Of a stretch of DNA of 43,196 nucleotides, positions 24,053 through 33,476 are shown piece by piece. The notes under the pieces are model-generated. The model ran no database searches, was not told the origin of the DNA, and saw nothing but the letters and a program-made list of their open reading frames with translations. The DNA is from a virus: positions 1 to 43,196 of the IMG/VR virus record IMGVR_UViG_3300044612_002896. The stretch is one strand, 5' to 3'. The translations under genes and the position numbers were made by a program. The stretch's first letter is position 1; each line of letters opens with the position of its first letter.

Positions 24053-27000
24053 TTAGCTGGATGCGCTTTCTTTCCACTTCTCCCAGAACCTTGTGTTACT
24101 AATCATTTCTTGATAAGTGTGCTTGGCAAATCGCCTGTTCAAACGACCTTTTCTAATTCCTGATATTCTTACCACTATTTCAACTTGCTTGTTCTTCAGG
24201 TCTTCTCCAATAGCCTCAACAACCAAAGAATTCTTGGAAATGTAAGCCCCAACCAAAACTGGTGATGAACCAACTGCGCTTGTCACCTTGATAGTGTCTT
24301 TTTCACAAACCTGTATGAATCTGTCATCAAGGAATGTCAAAATTGTATCACGATCAAGGCCACTTCCTCCAACCTTTACTACCATAATGTCTTCAAACCT
24401 TACCTCTGGCATCTCAACGCAAATTAGTTCGACATATTCCTCATAACCTTGTGATGTTACAACTGGAAGAATCGCATACTTGTCTCCCTGTGATCCTTGT
24501 GATCCCTGTGATCCCTGTGATCCCTGTGCGCCCGCAGAGCCTTGAAGACCACCAGAAGAACCTTGGTAGCCAGATTGTCCCTGTGCGCCCGCAGAGCCTT
24601 GAGACCCACTAAACCCATTTTGACCTTGATAACCAATATTCCCCGGATTTCCCTGATATCCAACAGCGGGAGGCATAACAAGAATATTCAAATTTTGATT
24701 ATTTGAAGGAAGAGCTAAAGAACCAGAAACCAAACCAACAGGAACTACCCAATAACCACCAGCAGAAGATGGAAAATTGGTAACTTGATAAACATAAATT
24801 ATACTTCCGCTACCATTTTCTTGAATATAAATGTAAGAGCCATAAGTTCCTCCTACAACAGGATAAATGAAAAGATTACCAATAATACTGTTTAAGTTAT
24901 TACCAAAAACATCTAAGTTATCAATGTAAATTTGAGAGACTGCGGATGGATCAGAAGGATGGTTAAATCTCAAATATCCTTGACCGGGATCAGAGTTTGT
25001 AGTCGATGTGCTAAACTGATACTTGATTCCACCCTTGTCTCCAAGACTACCCTGATTGCCCTGATTTCCCTGATTGCCTTGCGATCCTTGAAATCCTTGT
25101 AAACCAATTGAACCTTTAGGAGCAAACATGATGCTCAATGACTGACCATTTGTGGGAACTGTACCAGATAATCCAGAAACAGGGATCTTGTAATATCCAG
25201 CAGCAACTATAATTGTTCCAACTACAGTAAATGTGACTATAGTATTGCCAGCATCATTTCCAGCAACATAAATGTATCCAGCATATCCATCTAAAATACT
25301 ATAATTCAGATCAAATGTTGTAATCCATCCAGCTTGATTAATGCTATTTGCATCTGTATTGCTAATGTATATGAATAAAATACTTGGAATGGAAGCATTG
25401 CTAAATCTAACATATCCACTACCGGGATTTGTATCGCTTACTAAATTGCTAAATGTATACTTTACGCCGCCTTTATCACCAATTCCTTGATTGCCCTGAT
25501 TTCCTTGAGCGCCCTGAAATCCTTGAAATCCAATATTACCTTGATATCCTTGAAGTCCTTGAAGACCTTGATGGCCTTGGAATCCATCAGCAGGGCCTTG
25601 GAATCCTTGATTTCCTTGGTTGCCTTGAGCGCCTTGGAATCCATCAGGAGTTCCTTGATAACCTTGCTGACCTTGGTTTCCTTGATTACCTTGTTCTCCC
25701 TGATGACCTTGCTGACCTTGATTGCCCTGATTTCCCTGATGTCCTTGATATCCGTCAGCAGGGCCTTGGAATCCTTGATTGCCTTGGTTTCCTTGGTGAC
25801 CCTGATTTCCTTGATTGCCTTGGTTTCCTTGGTGACCCTGATTTCCTTGATTGCCTTGGAATCCTTGATCGCCTTGGTTTCCTTGGCGACCTTGATTGCC
25901 TTGGTTTCCCTGATTGCCTTGGTTTCCTTGACGACCTTGGTTTCCTTGGTTTCCCTGATTGCCTTGGTTTCCTTGACGACCTTGGTTTCCTTGACGACCT
26001 TGGTTTCCTTGATACCCTTGATAGCCACCACCTTGATATCCTTGTGATCCTTGATATCCTTGTTGTCCTTGATAACCCTGATATCCTTGTTGTCCTTGAT
26101 ATCCTTGTTGTCCTTGATATCCTTGTTGTCCTTGATAACCCTGATATCCTTGTGATCCTTGGTATCCTTGTGATCCTTGGTTTCCTTGGTTTCCTTGGTT
26201 GCCTTGGTTTCCTTGACTTCCCTGATTTCCCTGTTGTCCTTGAAGTCCTTGATAACCTTGATATCCTTGTTGTCCTTGGTATCCTTGGTATGCTTGATAG
26301 CCTTGATATCCTTGAAAACCCGATGATCCCGATGATCCTGCTAGACCTTGGTATCCAAGATCTCCTTGATAACCAATGTTTCCTTGATTTCCCTGATTTC
26401 CTTGTTGCCCTTGATATCCAATTAGTCCTTGAAGACCAATAAAACCTTGGTTTCCTTGGTTTCCTTGGTTTCCTTGGTTTCCTTGATTTCCTTGATTTCC
26501 TTGGATGCCTTGTGGTCCTGCATTTCCTTGATATCCTTGTTCTCCAAGAATGCCTTGTGGTCCTAAAGGACCAGCAATTCCTTGGGGTCCAGTTATACCT
26601 GTCTGACCTATAAGACCCTGTTCTCCCTGTTCGCCTTGCTCTCCCTGAGGGCCTTGACTTCCTGTTGAGCCTTGTCTTCCTTGATTTCCTTGCGATCCTT
26701 GGTTTCCTTGTGTTCCTTGATATCCAATATTTCCTTGATAACCAATTAGCCCTTGATTTCCTTGTTGTCCTTGGTTTCCTTGGTTTCCTTGTGATCCTTG
26801 ATATCCAATATCTCCTTGATATCCTTGATCTCCCTGATTTCCTTGTCTGCCCTGATTTCCTTGGTTACCTTGATTGCCTTGGCGACCTTGATTTCCTTGC
26901 GATCCTTGCAGGCCAATATCTCCTTGATATCCTTGTTCGCCTTGATTTCCTTGTTCGCCCTGATATCCTTGATCTCCTTGTCTTCCTTGCCTTCCCTGTC

Positions 27001-27928
27001 TTCCTTGGTTGCCTTGCGATCCCTGCGATCCTGTATCGCCTTGTGATCCAGTTAATCCCTGAATGCCTTGATATCCTTGTAAACCAAAATCACCTTGATT
27101 TCCTTGTAAACCAATTTGGCCTTGATAGCCAATTTGGCCTTGATGGCCTTGGCGACCTTGATTTCCCTGTCGTCCTTGGTTTCCTTGAACTCCCTGTAGA
27201 CCTAAAATTCCTTGGTATCCTTGTCTTCCTTGGAATCCCTGAAGTCCTGTTGTTCCTTGATTGCCTTGTAATCCTGTTCCAATAGAGCCCTGTAGGCCTT
27301 GAACTCCTGTTATTCCTTGGTTTCCTTGACTGCCAGATGTTCCTTGGAATCCTTGATTGCCTCTTCCTCCTTGCAATCCTTGAAGTCCAGTCGCTCCTTG
27401 AACACCTTGTGCGCCATCTCCTCCTTGGTTGCCCTGACTACCTTGAAATCCTGCTCCAATTACACCTTGGAAACCTTGATTGCCTTGCTCGCCCTGATAT
27501 CCAGCACCTTGAGTTCCTTGATTGCCTTGATTTCCTTGAATGCCTTGTAGACCTTGATTTCCTTGTTCTCCTTGCTCTCCTTGGTATCCTGCTGGTGTTC
27601 CTTGATAACCAACAATTCCTTGCAATCCTTGAAGACCAACTACACCTTGGCGACCTTGATTTCCTTGGTTTCCTTGTGATCCTTGTACTGTGCTTGGCGA
27701 ACCTTGGGCTCCTTGTGATCCTGCTCTTCCCTGTTGGCCTTGTAGACCTTGTGATCCGGGTGTGCCTTGCGAACCTTGAGGGCCTGTTATATCTTGTCCA
27801 ATATTTGCAGAAACAACAAAATCACGCAAATCTTGTGCTGAAATGCCACCTTGATTGTTATCGGCAAATATGCACAATAACTCCTCTTCGGTCCTGAAAG
27901 TTCCAGATTGGTTGCATTGATTTGCCAT
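24053..27928 (-). CDS. Collagen-like fibre protein (Gly-X-Gln), large
   Basis: 1291 residues; AGGG 8 bp before the ATG. Residues 1-48 are a globular head ([10 protein letters not shown], then [13 protein letters not shown]) shared with the next protein. Residues about 49-817 are collagen-like triplets, nearly all G-X-Q with X = N, R, Y, F, L, S, H or D. Two similar beta-rich domains follow (about 818-940 and 963-1088, each opening G-D-K-G-G-V/I-K-Y), separated by short collagen stretches. A C-terminal domain (about 1150-1291: [18 protein letters not shown]) is shared with the smaller paralogue and ends in an F-W-x-x-W-K motif. Probably a long trimeric virion fibre. Confidence 0.85.
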   Translation of the reverse strand: MANQCNQSGTFRTEEELLCIFADNNQGGISAQDLRDFVVSANIGQDITGPQGSQGTPGSQGLQGQQGRAGSQGAQGSPSTVQGSQGNQGNQGRQGVVGLQGLQGIVGYQGTPAGYQGEQGEQGNQGLQGIQGNQGNQGTQGAGYQGEQGNQGFQGVIGAGFQGSQGNQGGDGAQGVQGATGLQGLQGGRGNQGFQGTSGSQGNQGITGVQGLQGSIGTGLQGNQGTTGLQGFQGRQGYQGILGLQGVQGNQGRQGNQGRQGHQGQIGYQGQIGLQGNQGDFGLQGYQGIQGLTGSQGDTGSQGSQGNQGRQGRQGRQGDQGYQGEQGNQGEQGYQGDIGLQGSQGNQGRQGNQGNQGNQGRQGNQGDQGYQGDIGYQGSQGNQGNQGQQGNQGLIGYQGNIGYQGTQGNQGSQGNQGRQGSTGSQGPQGEQGEQGEQGLIGQTGITGPQGIAGPLGPQGILGEQGYQGNAGPQGIQGNQGNQGNQGNQGNQGNQGFIGLQGLIGYQGQQGNQGNQGNIGYQGDLGYQGLAGSSGSSGFQGYQGYQAYQGYQGQQGYQGYQGLQGQQGNQGSQGNQGNQGNQGNQGSQGYQGSQGYQGYQGQQGYQGQQGYQGQQGYQGYQGQQGYQGSQGYQGGGYQGYQGNQGRQGNQGRQGNQGNQGNQGNQGRQGNQGNQGNQGNQGRQGNQGDQGFQGNQGNQGHQGNQGNQGNQGHQGNQGNQGFQGPADGYQGHQGNQGNQGQQGHQGEQGNQGNQGQQGYQGTPDGFQGAQGNQGNQGFQGPADGFQGHQGLQGLQGYQGNIGFQGFQGAQGNQGNQGIGDKGGVKYTFSNLVSDTNPGSGYVRFSNASIPSILFIYISNTDANSINQAGWITTFDLNYSILDGYAGYIYVAGNDAGNTIVTFTVVGTIIVAAGYYKIPVSGLSGTVPTNGQSLSIMFAPKGSIGLQGFQGSQGNQGNQGNQGSLGDKGGIKYQFSTSTTNSDPGQGYLRFNHPSDPSAVSQIYIDNLDVFGNNLNSIIGNLFIYPVVGGTYGSYIYIQENGSGSIIYVYQVTNFPSSAGGYWVVPVGLVSGSLALPSNNQNLNILVMPPAVGYQGNPGNIGYQGQNGFSGSQGSAGAQGQSGYQGSSGGLQGSAGAQGSQGSQGSQGSQGDKYAILPVVTSQGYEEYVELICVEMPEVRFEDIMVVKVGGSGLDRDTILTFLDDRFIQVCEKDTIKVTSAVGSSPVLVGAYISKNSLVVEAIGEDLKNKQVEIVVRISGIRKGRLNRRFAKHTYQEMISNTRFWEKWKESASS
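25475..27784 (-). repeat. Collagen-like GXQ repeat region, large fibre
   Basis: About 770 residues of uninterrupted G-X-Y triplets with Gln in nearly every Y position. Codons are varied synonymously. The repeats leave several other frames open, so long overlapping frames on either strand here should not be read as genes. Confidence 0.9.
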
Positions 27929-27942
27929 CTTAGATTCCCTGT

Positions 27943-30279
27943 TTATTTCCAGCTATTCCAGAAATTGTTGTTCTTAATCATTTCTTCGTAAGTGTGAGTA
28001 AAGAATCGTCCTTTGACACCAATTCTTATTCCAGATAATCTCAATATTACTTTTACTTTTTCATTTTCAAGAAAATCACCATGAGCCTCGATTAATACTT
28101 TGTCGCCATTAACATCTACTCCTGCCGATATAGGTTTTGATGTTACTATTCCAGTAACAATAATTGAGTCTTGTTCACAAACCTTGATAAACTTTTCTTC
28201 AATTTGATGACTTTCCTTGATTACATTAGTTCCATTTCCACCTATATGAATAATCATGATGTCTTCAAATCTTACTTCTGGCATCTCGACACATGACAAA
28301 GCAACATACTCTTCATTGTCTTCGTAGCGAAGAGTAATAATTGCATTTTTCACACCAGCCGGACCTTGCGATCCTGTTGGCCCCTGATATCCTGCTCGTC
28401 CTTGGCGACCTTGTACTCCCGCAATTCCTTGTCTTCCTTGAATTCCTTGTCTTCCTTGGTGTCCCTGATTTCCTTGTAATCCTTGTAATCCTTGACGGCC
28501 TTGAAATCCTTGACGGCCCTGATTGCCTTGATAGCCTTGGTTGCCTTGGTTGCCTTGATTTCCTTGATTTCCTTGATTTCCTTGATTTCCTTGACGACCC
28601 TGATTTCCTTGACGACCCTGATTTCCTTGATTTCCTTGACGGCCTTGATTTCCTTGATTGCCTTGATTTCCTTGATTTCCTTGACGACCTTGGTTTCCCT
28701 GATTTCCCTGATTTCCTTGATTTCCTTGGAATCCTTGATTTCCTTGATTTCCCTGATTTCCCTGATTTCCTTGGTTGCCTTGGTTGCCTTGGTTACCTTG
28801 GTTACCTTGGTTGCCTTGGTGGCCTTGATTTCCCTGCTCTCCTTGACGACCTTGGTTTCCTTGATTGCCTTGGTTACCTTGATTGCCTTGGCGACCTTGA
28901 TTGCCTTGATGGCCTTGGTTGCCTTGGTTCCCCTGATTTCCTTGGTTGCCTTGACGACCTTGATTACCTTGACGACCTTGATGGCCTTGGTTGCCTTGGT
29001 TTCCTTGGTTTCCTTGATATCCTTGTGGACCTTGATTTCCTTGACGGCCTTGATTTCCTTGATTTCCTTGACGGCCTTGGTTGCCTTGGTTTCCTTGGTA
29101 TCCTTGTGGACCTTGATTACCTTGATTTCCTTGGCGACCTTGATTACCTTGATTTCCTTGGCGACCTTGATTGCCTTGGCTACCTTGGTTTCCAATAAAT
29201 CCTTGAAGACCAATAAGACCTTGGTTGCCTTGATTTCCTTGATTGCCTTGTATTCCTTGTCTTCCTTGATATCCTTGTCTTCCTTGATGCCCTTGTCTTC
29301 CTTGATATCCTTGATCTCCCTGACTTCCTTGTGGTCCAGCCGATCCAACAACTCCTTGTCTTCCTTGAGATCCTTGTTGTCCCAAAACGCCTTGACGGCC
29401 TTGGCTACCTTGTATTCCTTGTCTACCTTGAAAACCCTGACTACCTTGTCTTCCTTGGTGTCCTTGATATCCCTGTTCGCCTTGATTTCCTTGGTTTCCT
29501 TGTGAGCCTTGATTTCCTTGGTTTCCTTGTGAGCCTTGAAATCCTGCGCCCTGAAAACCTTGATATCCTCCAACTGTCCCTTGAAATCCAATTGATCCTT
29601 GTCTTCCTTGTGATCCTTGATTGCCCTGAGATCCAGTTCCTTGATAACCTTGAAAACCTCTGAATCCGGCAGAACCTTGTCTTCCTTGATTGCCTTGTAC
29701 TCCTTGCGCTCCTTTTCCTCCTAATGAACCTTGAAGTCCTTGAAGACCTTGTAGTCCCTGAGCGCCATCATATCCCTGATATCCTTGATTTCCTTGGAAT
29801 CCAGCACCTTGGACACCTTGATTTCCTTGTTGTCCTTGTACTCCAATATTTCCTTGAAGACCTTGAAGACCTTGAAGACCAAATCCTTGAAGACCTTGAT
29901 TTCCTTGCTCTCCCTGTTCGCCCTGATATCCAGCAGGAGTGCCTTGAAAACCAAGAATTCCTTGAAGGCCTTGAAGGCCAACTATTCCTTGGTTTCCTTG
30001 TATACCTTGGTTTCCTTGATTTCCTTGTGGACCCGGCACAATACTTGGATCACCTTGGGCTCCTTGTGATCCTGCTCTTCCCTGTTGGCCTTGCAGGCCT
30101 TGCGATCCGTGGGCACCTTGTGATCCTTGTGGACCTGTTATATCTTGTCCGACATTCGCAGAAACAACAAAATCACGCAAATCTTGCGCTGAAATACCGC
30201 CTTGGTTGTTATCAGCAAATATGCACAATAACTCCTCTTCGGTTCTTAAAGTTCCAGATTGATTACATTGATTTGCCAT
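27943..30279 (-). CDS. Collagen-like fibre protein (Gly-X-Gln), small
   Basis: 778 residues. The first 48 residues are nearly identical to those of the downstream paralogue. Residues about 49-643 are G-X-Q collagen-like triplets dominated by G-N-Q and G-R-Q. The C-terminal domain (about 644-778) carries the same [13 protein letters not shown] signature and H-T-Y-E-E-M-I...F-W-N-S-W-K ending, but lacks the two G-D-K-G-G domains. It is therefore a shorter version of the same fibre, from duplication. Fourteen bases separate the two genes, which share an operon with the Cys-rich protein upstream. Confidence 0.85.
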   Translation of the reverse strand: MANQCNQSGTLRTEEELLCIFADNNQGGISAQDLRDFVVSANVGQDITGPQGSQGAHGSQGLQGQQGRAGSQGAQGDPSIVPGPQGNQGNQGIQGNQGIVGLQGLQGILGFQGTPAGYQGEQGEQGNQGLQGFGLQGLQGLQGNIGVQGQQGNQGVQGAGFQGNQGYQGYDGAQGLQGLQGLQGSLGGKGAQGVQGNQGRQGSAGFRGFQGYQGTGSQGNQGSQGRQGSIGFQGTVGGYQGFQGAGFQGSQGNQGNQGSQGNQGNQGEQGYQGHQGRQGSQGFQGRQGIQGSQGRQGVLGQQGSQGRQGVVGSAGPQGSQGDQGYQGRQGHQGRQGYQGRQGIQGNQGNQGNQGLIGLQGFIGNQGSQGNQGRQGNQGNQGRQGNQGNQGPQGYQGNQGNQGRQGNQGNQGRQGNQGPQGYQGNQGNQGNQGHQGRQGNQGRQGNQGNQGNQGNQGHQGNQGRQGNQGNQGNQGNQGRQGEQGNQGHQGNQGNQGNQGNQGNQGNQGNQGNQGNQGFQGNQGNQGNQGNQGRQGNQGNQGNQGNQGRQGNQGNQGRQGNQGRQGNQGNQGNQGNQGNQGNQGYQGNQGRQGFQGRQGLQGLQGNQGHQGRQGIQGRQGIAGVQGRQGRAGYQGPTGSQGPAGVKNAIITLRYEDNEEYVALSCVEMPEVRFEDIMIIHIGGNGTNVIKESHQIEEKFIKVCEQDSIIVTGIVTSKPISAGVDVNGDKVLIEAHGDFLENEKVKVILRLSGIRIGVKGRFFTHTYEEMIKNNNFWNSWK
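28350..30135 (-). repeat. Collagen-like GXQ repeat region, small fibre
   Basis: About 595 residues of Gly-X-Y triplets, with long runs of G-N-Q. The low-complexity DNA leaves long non-genic frames open on both strands. Confidence 0.9.
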
Positions 30280-30291
30280 TTTTGGGGCCTA

Positions 30292-30540
30292 TTATTTGAA
30301 TCCAGTTGAAAATGAAACACTAAATACCTTATTAGTACCGCCAGCAGCACTTTGTTTTATAAACTGACAATCTTCGTATGCTGTTTGATAGATTGCAGGA
30401 TATGGCAAATAAGCTCCATCGCTTCTGTCTGGAACACATACCTCGATCTTTTTATATGGCGGACACAAGAAAAGAGACTGCGGTTTAATACAGCAATCCC
30501 TTAACTCTGGAGGAATGTCACAAGCATTTGTAATATCCAT
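30292..30540 (-). CDS. Small Cys-rich protein upstream of collagen-like genes
   Basis: 82 residues with AAGGAAGG 5 bp before the ATG. Six cysteines occur in the first 60 residues, including D-C-C-I-K, L-C-P-P, V-C-V-P and D-C-Q; no regular zinc-finger spacing is obvious. The frame stays open 28 codons upstream but has no ATG, GTG or TTG there. It is the first gene of the collagen-like operon, which suggests an accessory virion part such as a fibre collar or assembly factor. No family recognised. Confidence 0.6.
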   Translation of the reverse strand: MDITNACDIPPELRDCCIKPQSLFLCPPYKKIEVCVPDRSDGAYLPYPAIYQTAYEDCQFIKQSAAGGTNKVFSVSFSTGFK

Positions 30541-30554
30541 AAAACCTTCCTTAA

Positions 30555-30581
30555 CCGTTTCAAAAACGGATCTTTTTGAAA
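30555..30581 (-). promoter_or_regulatory. Alternative hairpins in the leader of the collagen operon
   Basis: On the minus-strand RNA a 9-bp stem TTTCAAAAA/TTTTTGAAA (30581-30573 with 30566-30558, loop GATCCG) competes with a 6-bp stem CCGTTT/AAACGG (30569-30564 with 30560-30555). Both lie just upstream of the AAGGAAGG ribosome site, so the choice could affect translation. Function is not established. Confidence 0.4.
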
Positions 30582-30622
30582 TAGCAATAATTGCATAAGC
30601 ATCCTTGCCAGCACTTCCTTAT

Positions 30623-30634
30623 CTATTTATTTAT
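30623..30634 (-). promoter_or_regulatory. Late-promoter-like ATAAATAAATAG
   Basis: Minus-strand ATAAATAAATAG lies in the 107-bp gap upstream of the Cys-rich protein and two collagen-like genes. It would give a leader of roughly 75 nt that contains the alternative hairpins. Confidence 0.45.
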
Positions 30635-30647
30635 CAATGTAATATAT

Positions 30648-30941
30648 CTATTTTTTGGCTTCTTTTGATATTAATCTTATAATATCTTCCAGCGTACCAT
30701 CTCTACTCATGATTTTGCCCTTAACAGAACTCTGGACATCATCACTTAAATTCTTGAATTCTCCCAAGGAATTCAAAGCATCAACTAAATTGTCTGGTGG
30801 TTTCCACATTTTCAAAGAACTTGAAATGTTATAATCTTCCTTTTTTTTACCAGAATTTAATTTTCCAAGAATCAAGTCCTTGTAAAACTCGTAATCCTTC
30901 TGCTCGTCTTCAAACCAATTTTTGAAAAATAAATATTTCAT
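30648..30941 (-). CDS. Small protein with capsid-targeting-like N-terminus
   Basis: 97 residues from ATG 30941 (a TTG 18 bp earlier is possible). The first residues, M-K-Y-L-F-F-K-N-W-F-E-D-E, follow the pattern M-K-x-x-F-x-x-F/W-x-x-E found at the start of T4 internal head proteins, where it acts as a capsid-targeting sequence cut by the prohead protease. The rest is Lys/Glu-rich and helical. The divergent neighbour has a similar start. Likely an internal virion or ejected protein, but this is inference from a short motif. Confidence 0.5.
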   Translation of the reverse strand: MKYLFFKNWFEDEQKDYEFYKDLILGKLNSGKKKEDYNISSSLKMWKPPDNLVDALNSLGEFKNLSDDVQSSVKGKIMSRDGTLEDIIRLISKEAKK

Positions 30942-30990
30942 GATAAATCTTTTCTGCAATACAATTTACTGTTGCTGATATATAGATTAC

Positions 30991-31803
30991 ATGAACAGAT
31001 TGTCTTTCAAAAAATGGCTTTTGAATGAAATGGCCAATTATGGCTTTGGTGATGCCAATAATCAAATTCTTGGTGGTACTGATGTCATGAAAGGAGATGG
31101 ACTGTTCCAACACATAAAGCCAAACATCATAGTTAGTGAATTAATGCAAATGCCTCCTCTTGGACCTTTAGAAGCAACTAACCCAATAGATGATGAAGTT
31201 CAATGGGGCAATGAAGTCGGCGCAATAAAGGTGATAATCACACCTCTTGGCTCAATGAGAGCATGTACAAAAAGAATGACAAAAGATCTTCAGGGAAACA
31301 AAACTTGGATTCTTGAGTCTGTTTATCCAATTAGCGACTACAAAGATGAAAATAAAGAAGTAGAAATTGCAAACAAAGTATTCGATGAAATTGCCCGTAT
31401 AACCAAAAGCCCCACAAATGGTCCTGATGGTGATTACGAAGACATTGAAAGATTGGCTCAAAAACTTTGGCACACAACTAAAAAGCAGCATCCATCCTAC
31501 ATCATGTTTCCAACTCAACTGAGGAAACAAAAAGATAACTACTACAAACTTGTTTACGAGTTTCGTGGACAAGGAGTAGGATCGCCTTATGGAGGCAAAA
31601 CTGGAAGGGCAGAACAATTCGACATTGACTTGGTTTATTACCCGGAAAAAGGAATGATCAGGTGTTTTGGATATGACATTGAAAGCAGTTCAAGAGAGCG
31701 CAATTTTTATGTTCAGCCTTCTGAATGGGACGAATATTTCTCGCCAAAACAAGATGACAAATTAATTGTTGAAAATATTGTGAAACTCTTCTTGCAATAC
31801 TGA
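30991..31803 (+). CDS. Unknown protein with capsid-targeting-like N-terminus
   Basis: 270 residues. The start M-N-R-L-S-F-K-K-W-L-L-N-E resembles the capsid-targeting sequences of T4-like head proteins. The body has no family that I recognise; it includes a Gly-rich segment (G-Q-G-V-G-S-P-Y-G-G-K-T-G-R-A) and a mixed alpha/beta C-terminal part with F-D-I-D-L-V-Y-Y. It could be a protein packaged in the head and delivered to the host. Divergent from the 97-residue gene across 49 bp. Confidence 0.62.
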   Translation: MNRLSFKKWLLNEMANYGFGDANNQILGGTDVMKGDGLFQHIKPNIIVSELMQMPPLGPLEATNPIDDEVQWGNEVGAIKVIITPLGSMRACTKRMTKDLQGNKTWILESVYPISDYKDENKEVEIANKVFDEIARITKSPTNGPDGDYEDIERLAQKLWHTTKKQHPSYIMFPTQLRKQKDNYYKLVYEFRGQGVGSPYGGKTGRAEQFDIDLVYYPEKGMIRCFGYDIESSSRERNFYVQPSEWDEYFSPKQDDKLIVENIVKLFLQY

Positions 31804-31874
31804 AAATAAAAAACATATAATTTAATTGAACTTTTTTATAAGTCCTTCTCCCGATTACACAAGAGGGATTTTTT

Positions 31875-32816
31875 GTGCGTCATTTCCTCTCCATATCCGA
31901 CTTGTCAAAAGATGAAATTGAATTAATTTTAGACATTGCAAACGAAATCGAAAGAAATTGGTCTTTTTGTCGCAACATGAACAACAAGTGCATAAGTAGT
32001 TTTTTTGCCGAGCCGTCAACAAGAACAAGATTTAGTTTTGAAAGAGCTATGCATTGGTTGGGTGGTCGTGTTATCACGGCTGCTGACGCTTCATCAAGCA
32101 GTAGCTTGACAAAAGGCGAAAGCTTGAAAGACACTTTCAGAACTCTTGGCCAATATTCCGATGCTATTGTAATGCGACACCCAGATCAAAAATGGCCTGA
32201 AATAGCAAGAAGTTATTCAAGAGTTCCTGTTATAAACGCTGGTAGTGGTTCTGGAGAACATCCAACACAAGCTCTTCTTGACCTTCACACTATTAAACAA
32301 AAGTGGAATGACATTTCTGGACTCAAGGTTCTTCTCTGCGGCGATCTTAGAAATGGAAGGACAATTCACAGCCTTATTGAAATACTTCATCTTTATAAAT
32401 GTAACATTTTTTATTGTGCTGCGACCGATTATAAAAATTGTGACTTGTCTATACCAGAAAAATATTTAGAAAAAATTCCTTGCCGTAATGTTGAAATATC
32501 AGATGCCAATGATATTCTTCCTGAAATTGATGTCATTTATATGACAAGAATACAGAAAGAAAGGTTTAAGGGAGTTTGCGATAATCTTGATTTTTTCAAA
32601 ATAACCAAAGAAAATATTGGAAGAGTAAAGAAAAATGCGGCTATTCTTCATCCATTGCCTAGAAATGAGGAAATTAGTGAAGACATAGATGATGATCCTC
32701 GTGCTGATTATCATGAAAGACAAGTAAGAAATGGTCTTTATATTCGCACGGCTTTGCTTAATTATCTTCTTTATCCAACTCCTATGCATAGGCCATCTTG
32801 TGATGGAATTAATTAA
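31875..32816 (+). CDS. pyrB: Aspartate carbamoyltransferase catalytic chain
   Basis: 313 residues from GTG 31875 (GAGGG about 7 bp upstream), the usual length of the family. It condenses carbamoyl phosphate and aspartate to N-carbamoyl-aspartate in pyrimidine synthesis. Active-site elements are complete: S-T-R-T-R (48-52), S-L-T-K-G-E with the Lys (K80) that reaches the neighbouring subunit's site, H-P-T-Q (129-132), G-D-L-R-N-G-R-T (R162), Y-M-T-R-I-Q-K-E-R (R225, Q227) and H-P-L-P-R (259-263). No regulatory chain (pyrI) is nearby, so it may act as an unregulated trimer. Codon use and AT content match the neighbours. PyrB is rare in phage genomes. Confidence 0.95.
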   Translation: MRHFLSISDLSKDEIELILDIANEIERNWSFCRNMNNKCISSFFAEPSTRTRFSFERAMHWLGGRVITAADASSSSSLTKGESLKDTFRTLGQYSDAIVMRHPDQKWPEIARSYSRVPVINAGSGSGEHPTQALLDLHTIKQKWNDISGLKVLLCGDLRNGRTIHSLIEILHLYKCNIFYCAATDYKNCDLSIPEKYLEKIPCRNVEISDANDILPEIDVIYMTRIQKERFKGVCDNLDFFKITKENIGRVKKNAAILHPLPRNEEISEDIDDDPRADYHERQVRNGLYIRTALLNYLLYPTPMHRPSCDGIN

Positions 32817-32833
32817 AATAAGAGTAAAAAATT

Positions 32834-33472
32834 ATGTTGCCAGATATGACATGGATTCCTTCCTATCAATCAATTAAAAAAGAAACTGATGTTCATCCAC
32901 ATATTCCAGAAGATAAAGCTAGCCTTTATTCTGCTGCTGATGGTGGTTCAACAGAATATGAAATATTAAATTGGCTTCATGCAAATGTTCGTCTTCTAAA
33001 GCCTGAATACATTCTTGAAACTGGTTCTTGGGAAGGACTTGGAACAGTTGCTTTAGCTCATGCTTGTAAAATGAATGGATTTGGCAAAGTAATTACAATT
33101 GAAAATAATCCCAAGCAATGCGTTAAAGTTGAATCAATGATCGAAGAAAATAATTTGAAGGACTATGCTGTTGTCGAGTGCTTTGATAGCTTGCATTATC
33201 TAAGTATTACAAATTATAAATTCGACCTTGGTTTTTTCGATAGTGCTACTGAAATAAGGCCGAAAGAGTGTGAAATTTGTTTCAACAGAAATATAATTAA
33301 AAATCTTGCTGTTTTTCACGACACATCTCCTTACAGGGTTGCATCTTTCACATTGCCTCATATTCAGCAAAAATATCGAAGTGAAATTTTTGAATTGGCA
33401 AAAAATCCTATCTGCTCTGGATTAACTGATTTTACTTACTCTAGAGGATTTATGGCTTTGTGGTTGAGGTGA
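32834..33472 (+). CDS. Class I methyltransferase-like protein
   Basis: 212 residues. Motif I is Y-I-L-E-T-G-S-W-E-G-L-G-T, then I-T-I-E-N-N at strand 2 and F-D-L-G-F-F-D-S-A-T at strand 4, as in the Methyltransf_24/CmcI-like group; H-D-T-S-P-Y follows. This group methylates sugars and small molecules. The substrate is unknown. It follows pyrB by 17 bp and precedes the ADP-ribosyltransferase-like gene by 4 bp, so the three may be one transcript. Confidence 0.7.
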   Translation: MLPDMTWIPSYQSIKKETDVHPHIPEDKASLYSAADGGSTEYEILNWLHANVRLLKPEYILETGSWEGLGTVALAHACKMNGFGKVITIENNPKQCVKVESMIEENNLKDYAVVECFDSLHYLSITNYKFDLGFFDSATEIRPKECEICFNRNIIKNLAVFHDTSPYRVASFTLPHIQQKYRSEIFELAKNPICSGLTDFTYSRGFMALWLR

Positions 33473-33476
33473 TGTT

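Noticed and set aside
25450-27900. Long plus-strand frames over the collagen-like genes, rich in Leu, Asp, Phe and Gly
   Set aside because: They are mirror readings of the GXQ repeats on the minus strand. Repetitive codons leave other frames open; no ribosome site, domain or variety of sequence supports them.
30541-30625. N-terminal extension of the Cys-rich protein
   Set aside because: The frame is open and reads like protein, but has no usual start codon, while AAGGAAGG is well placed before the ATG at 30540.
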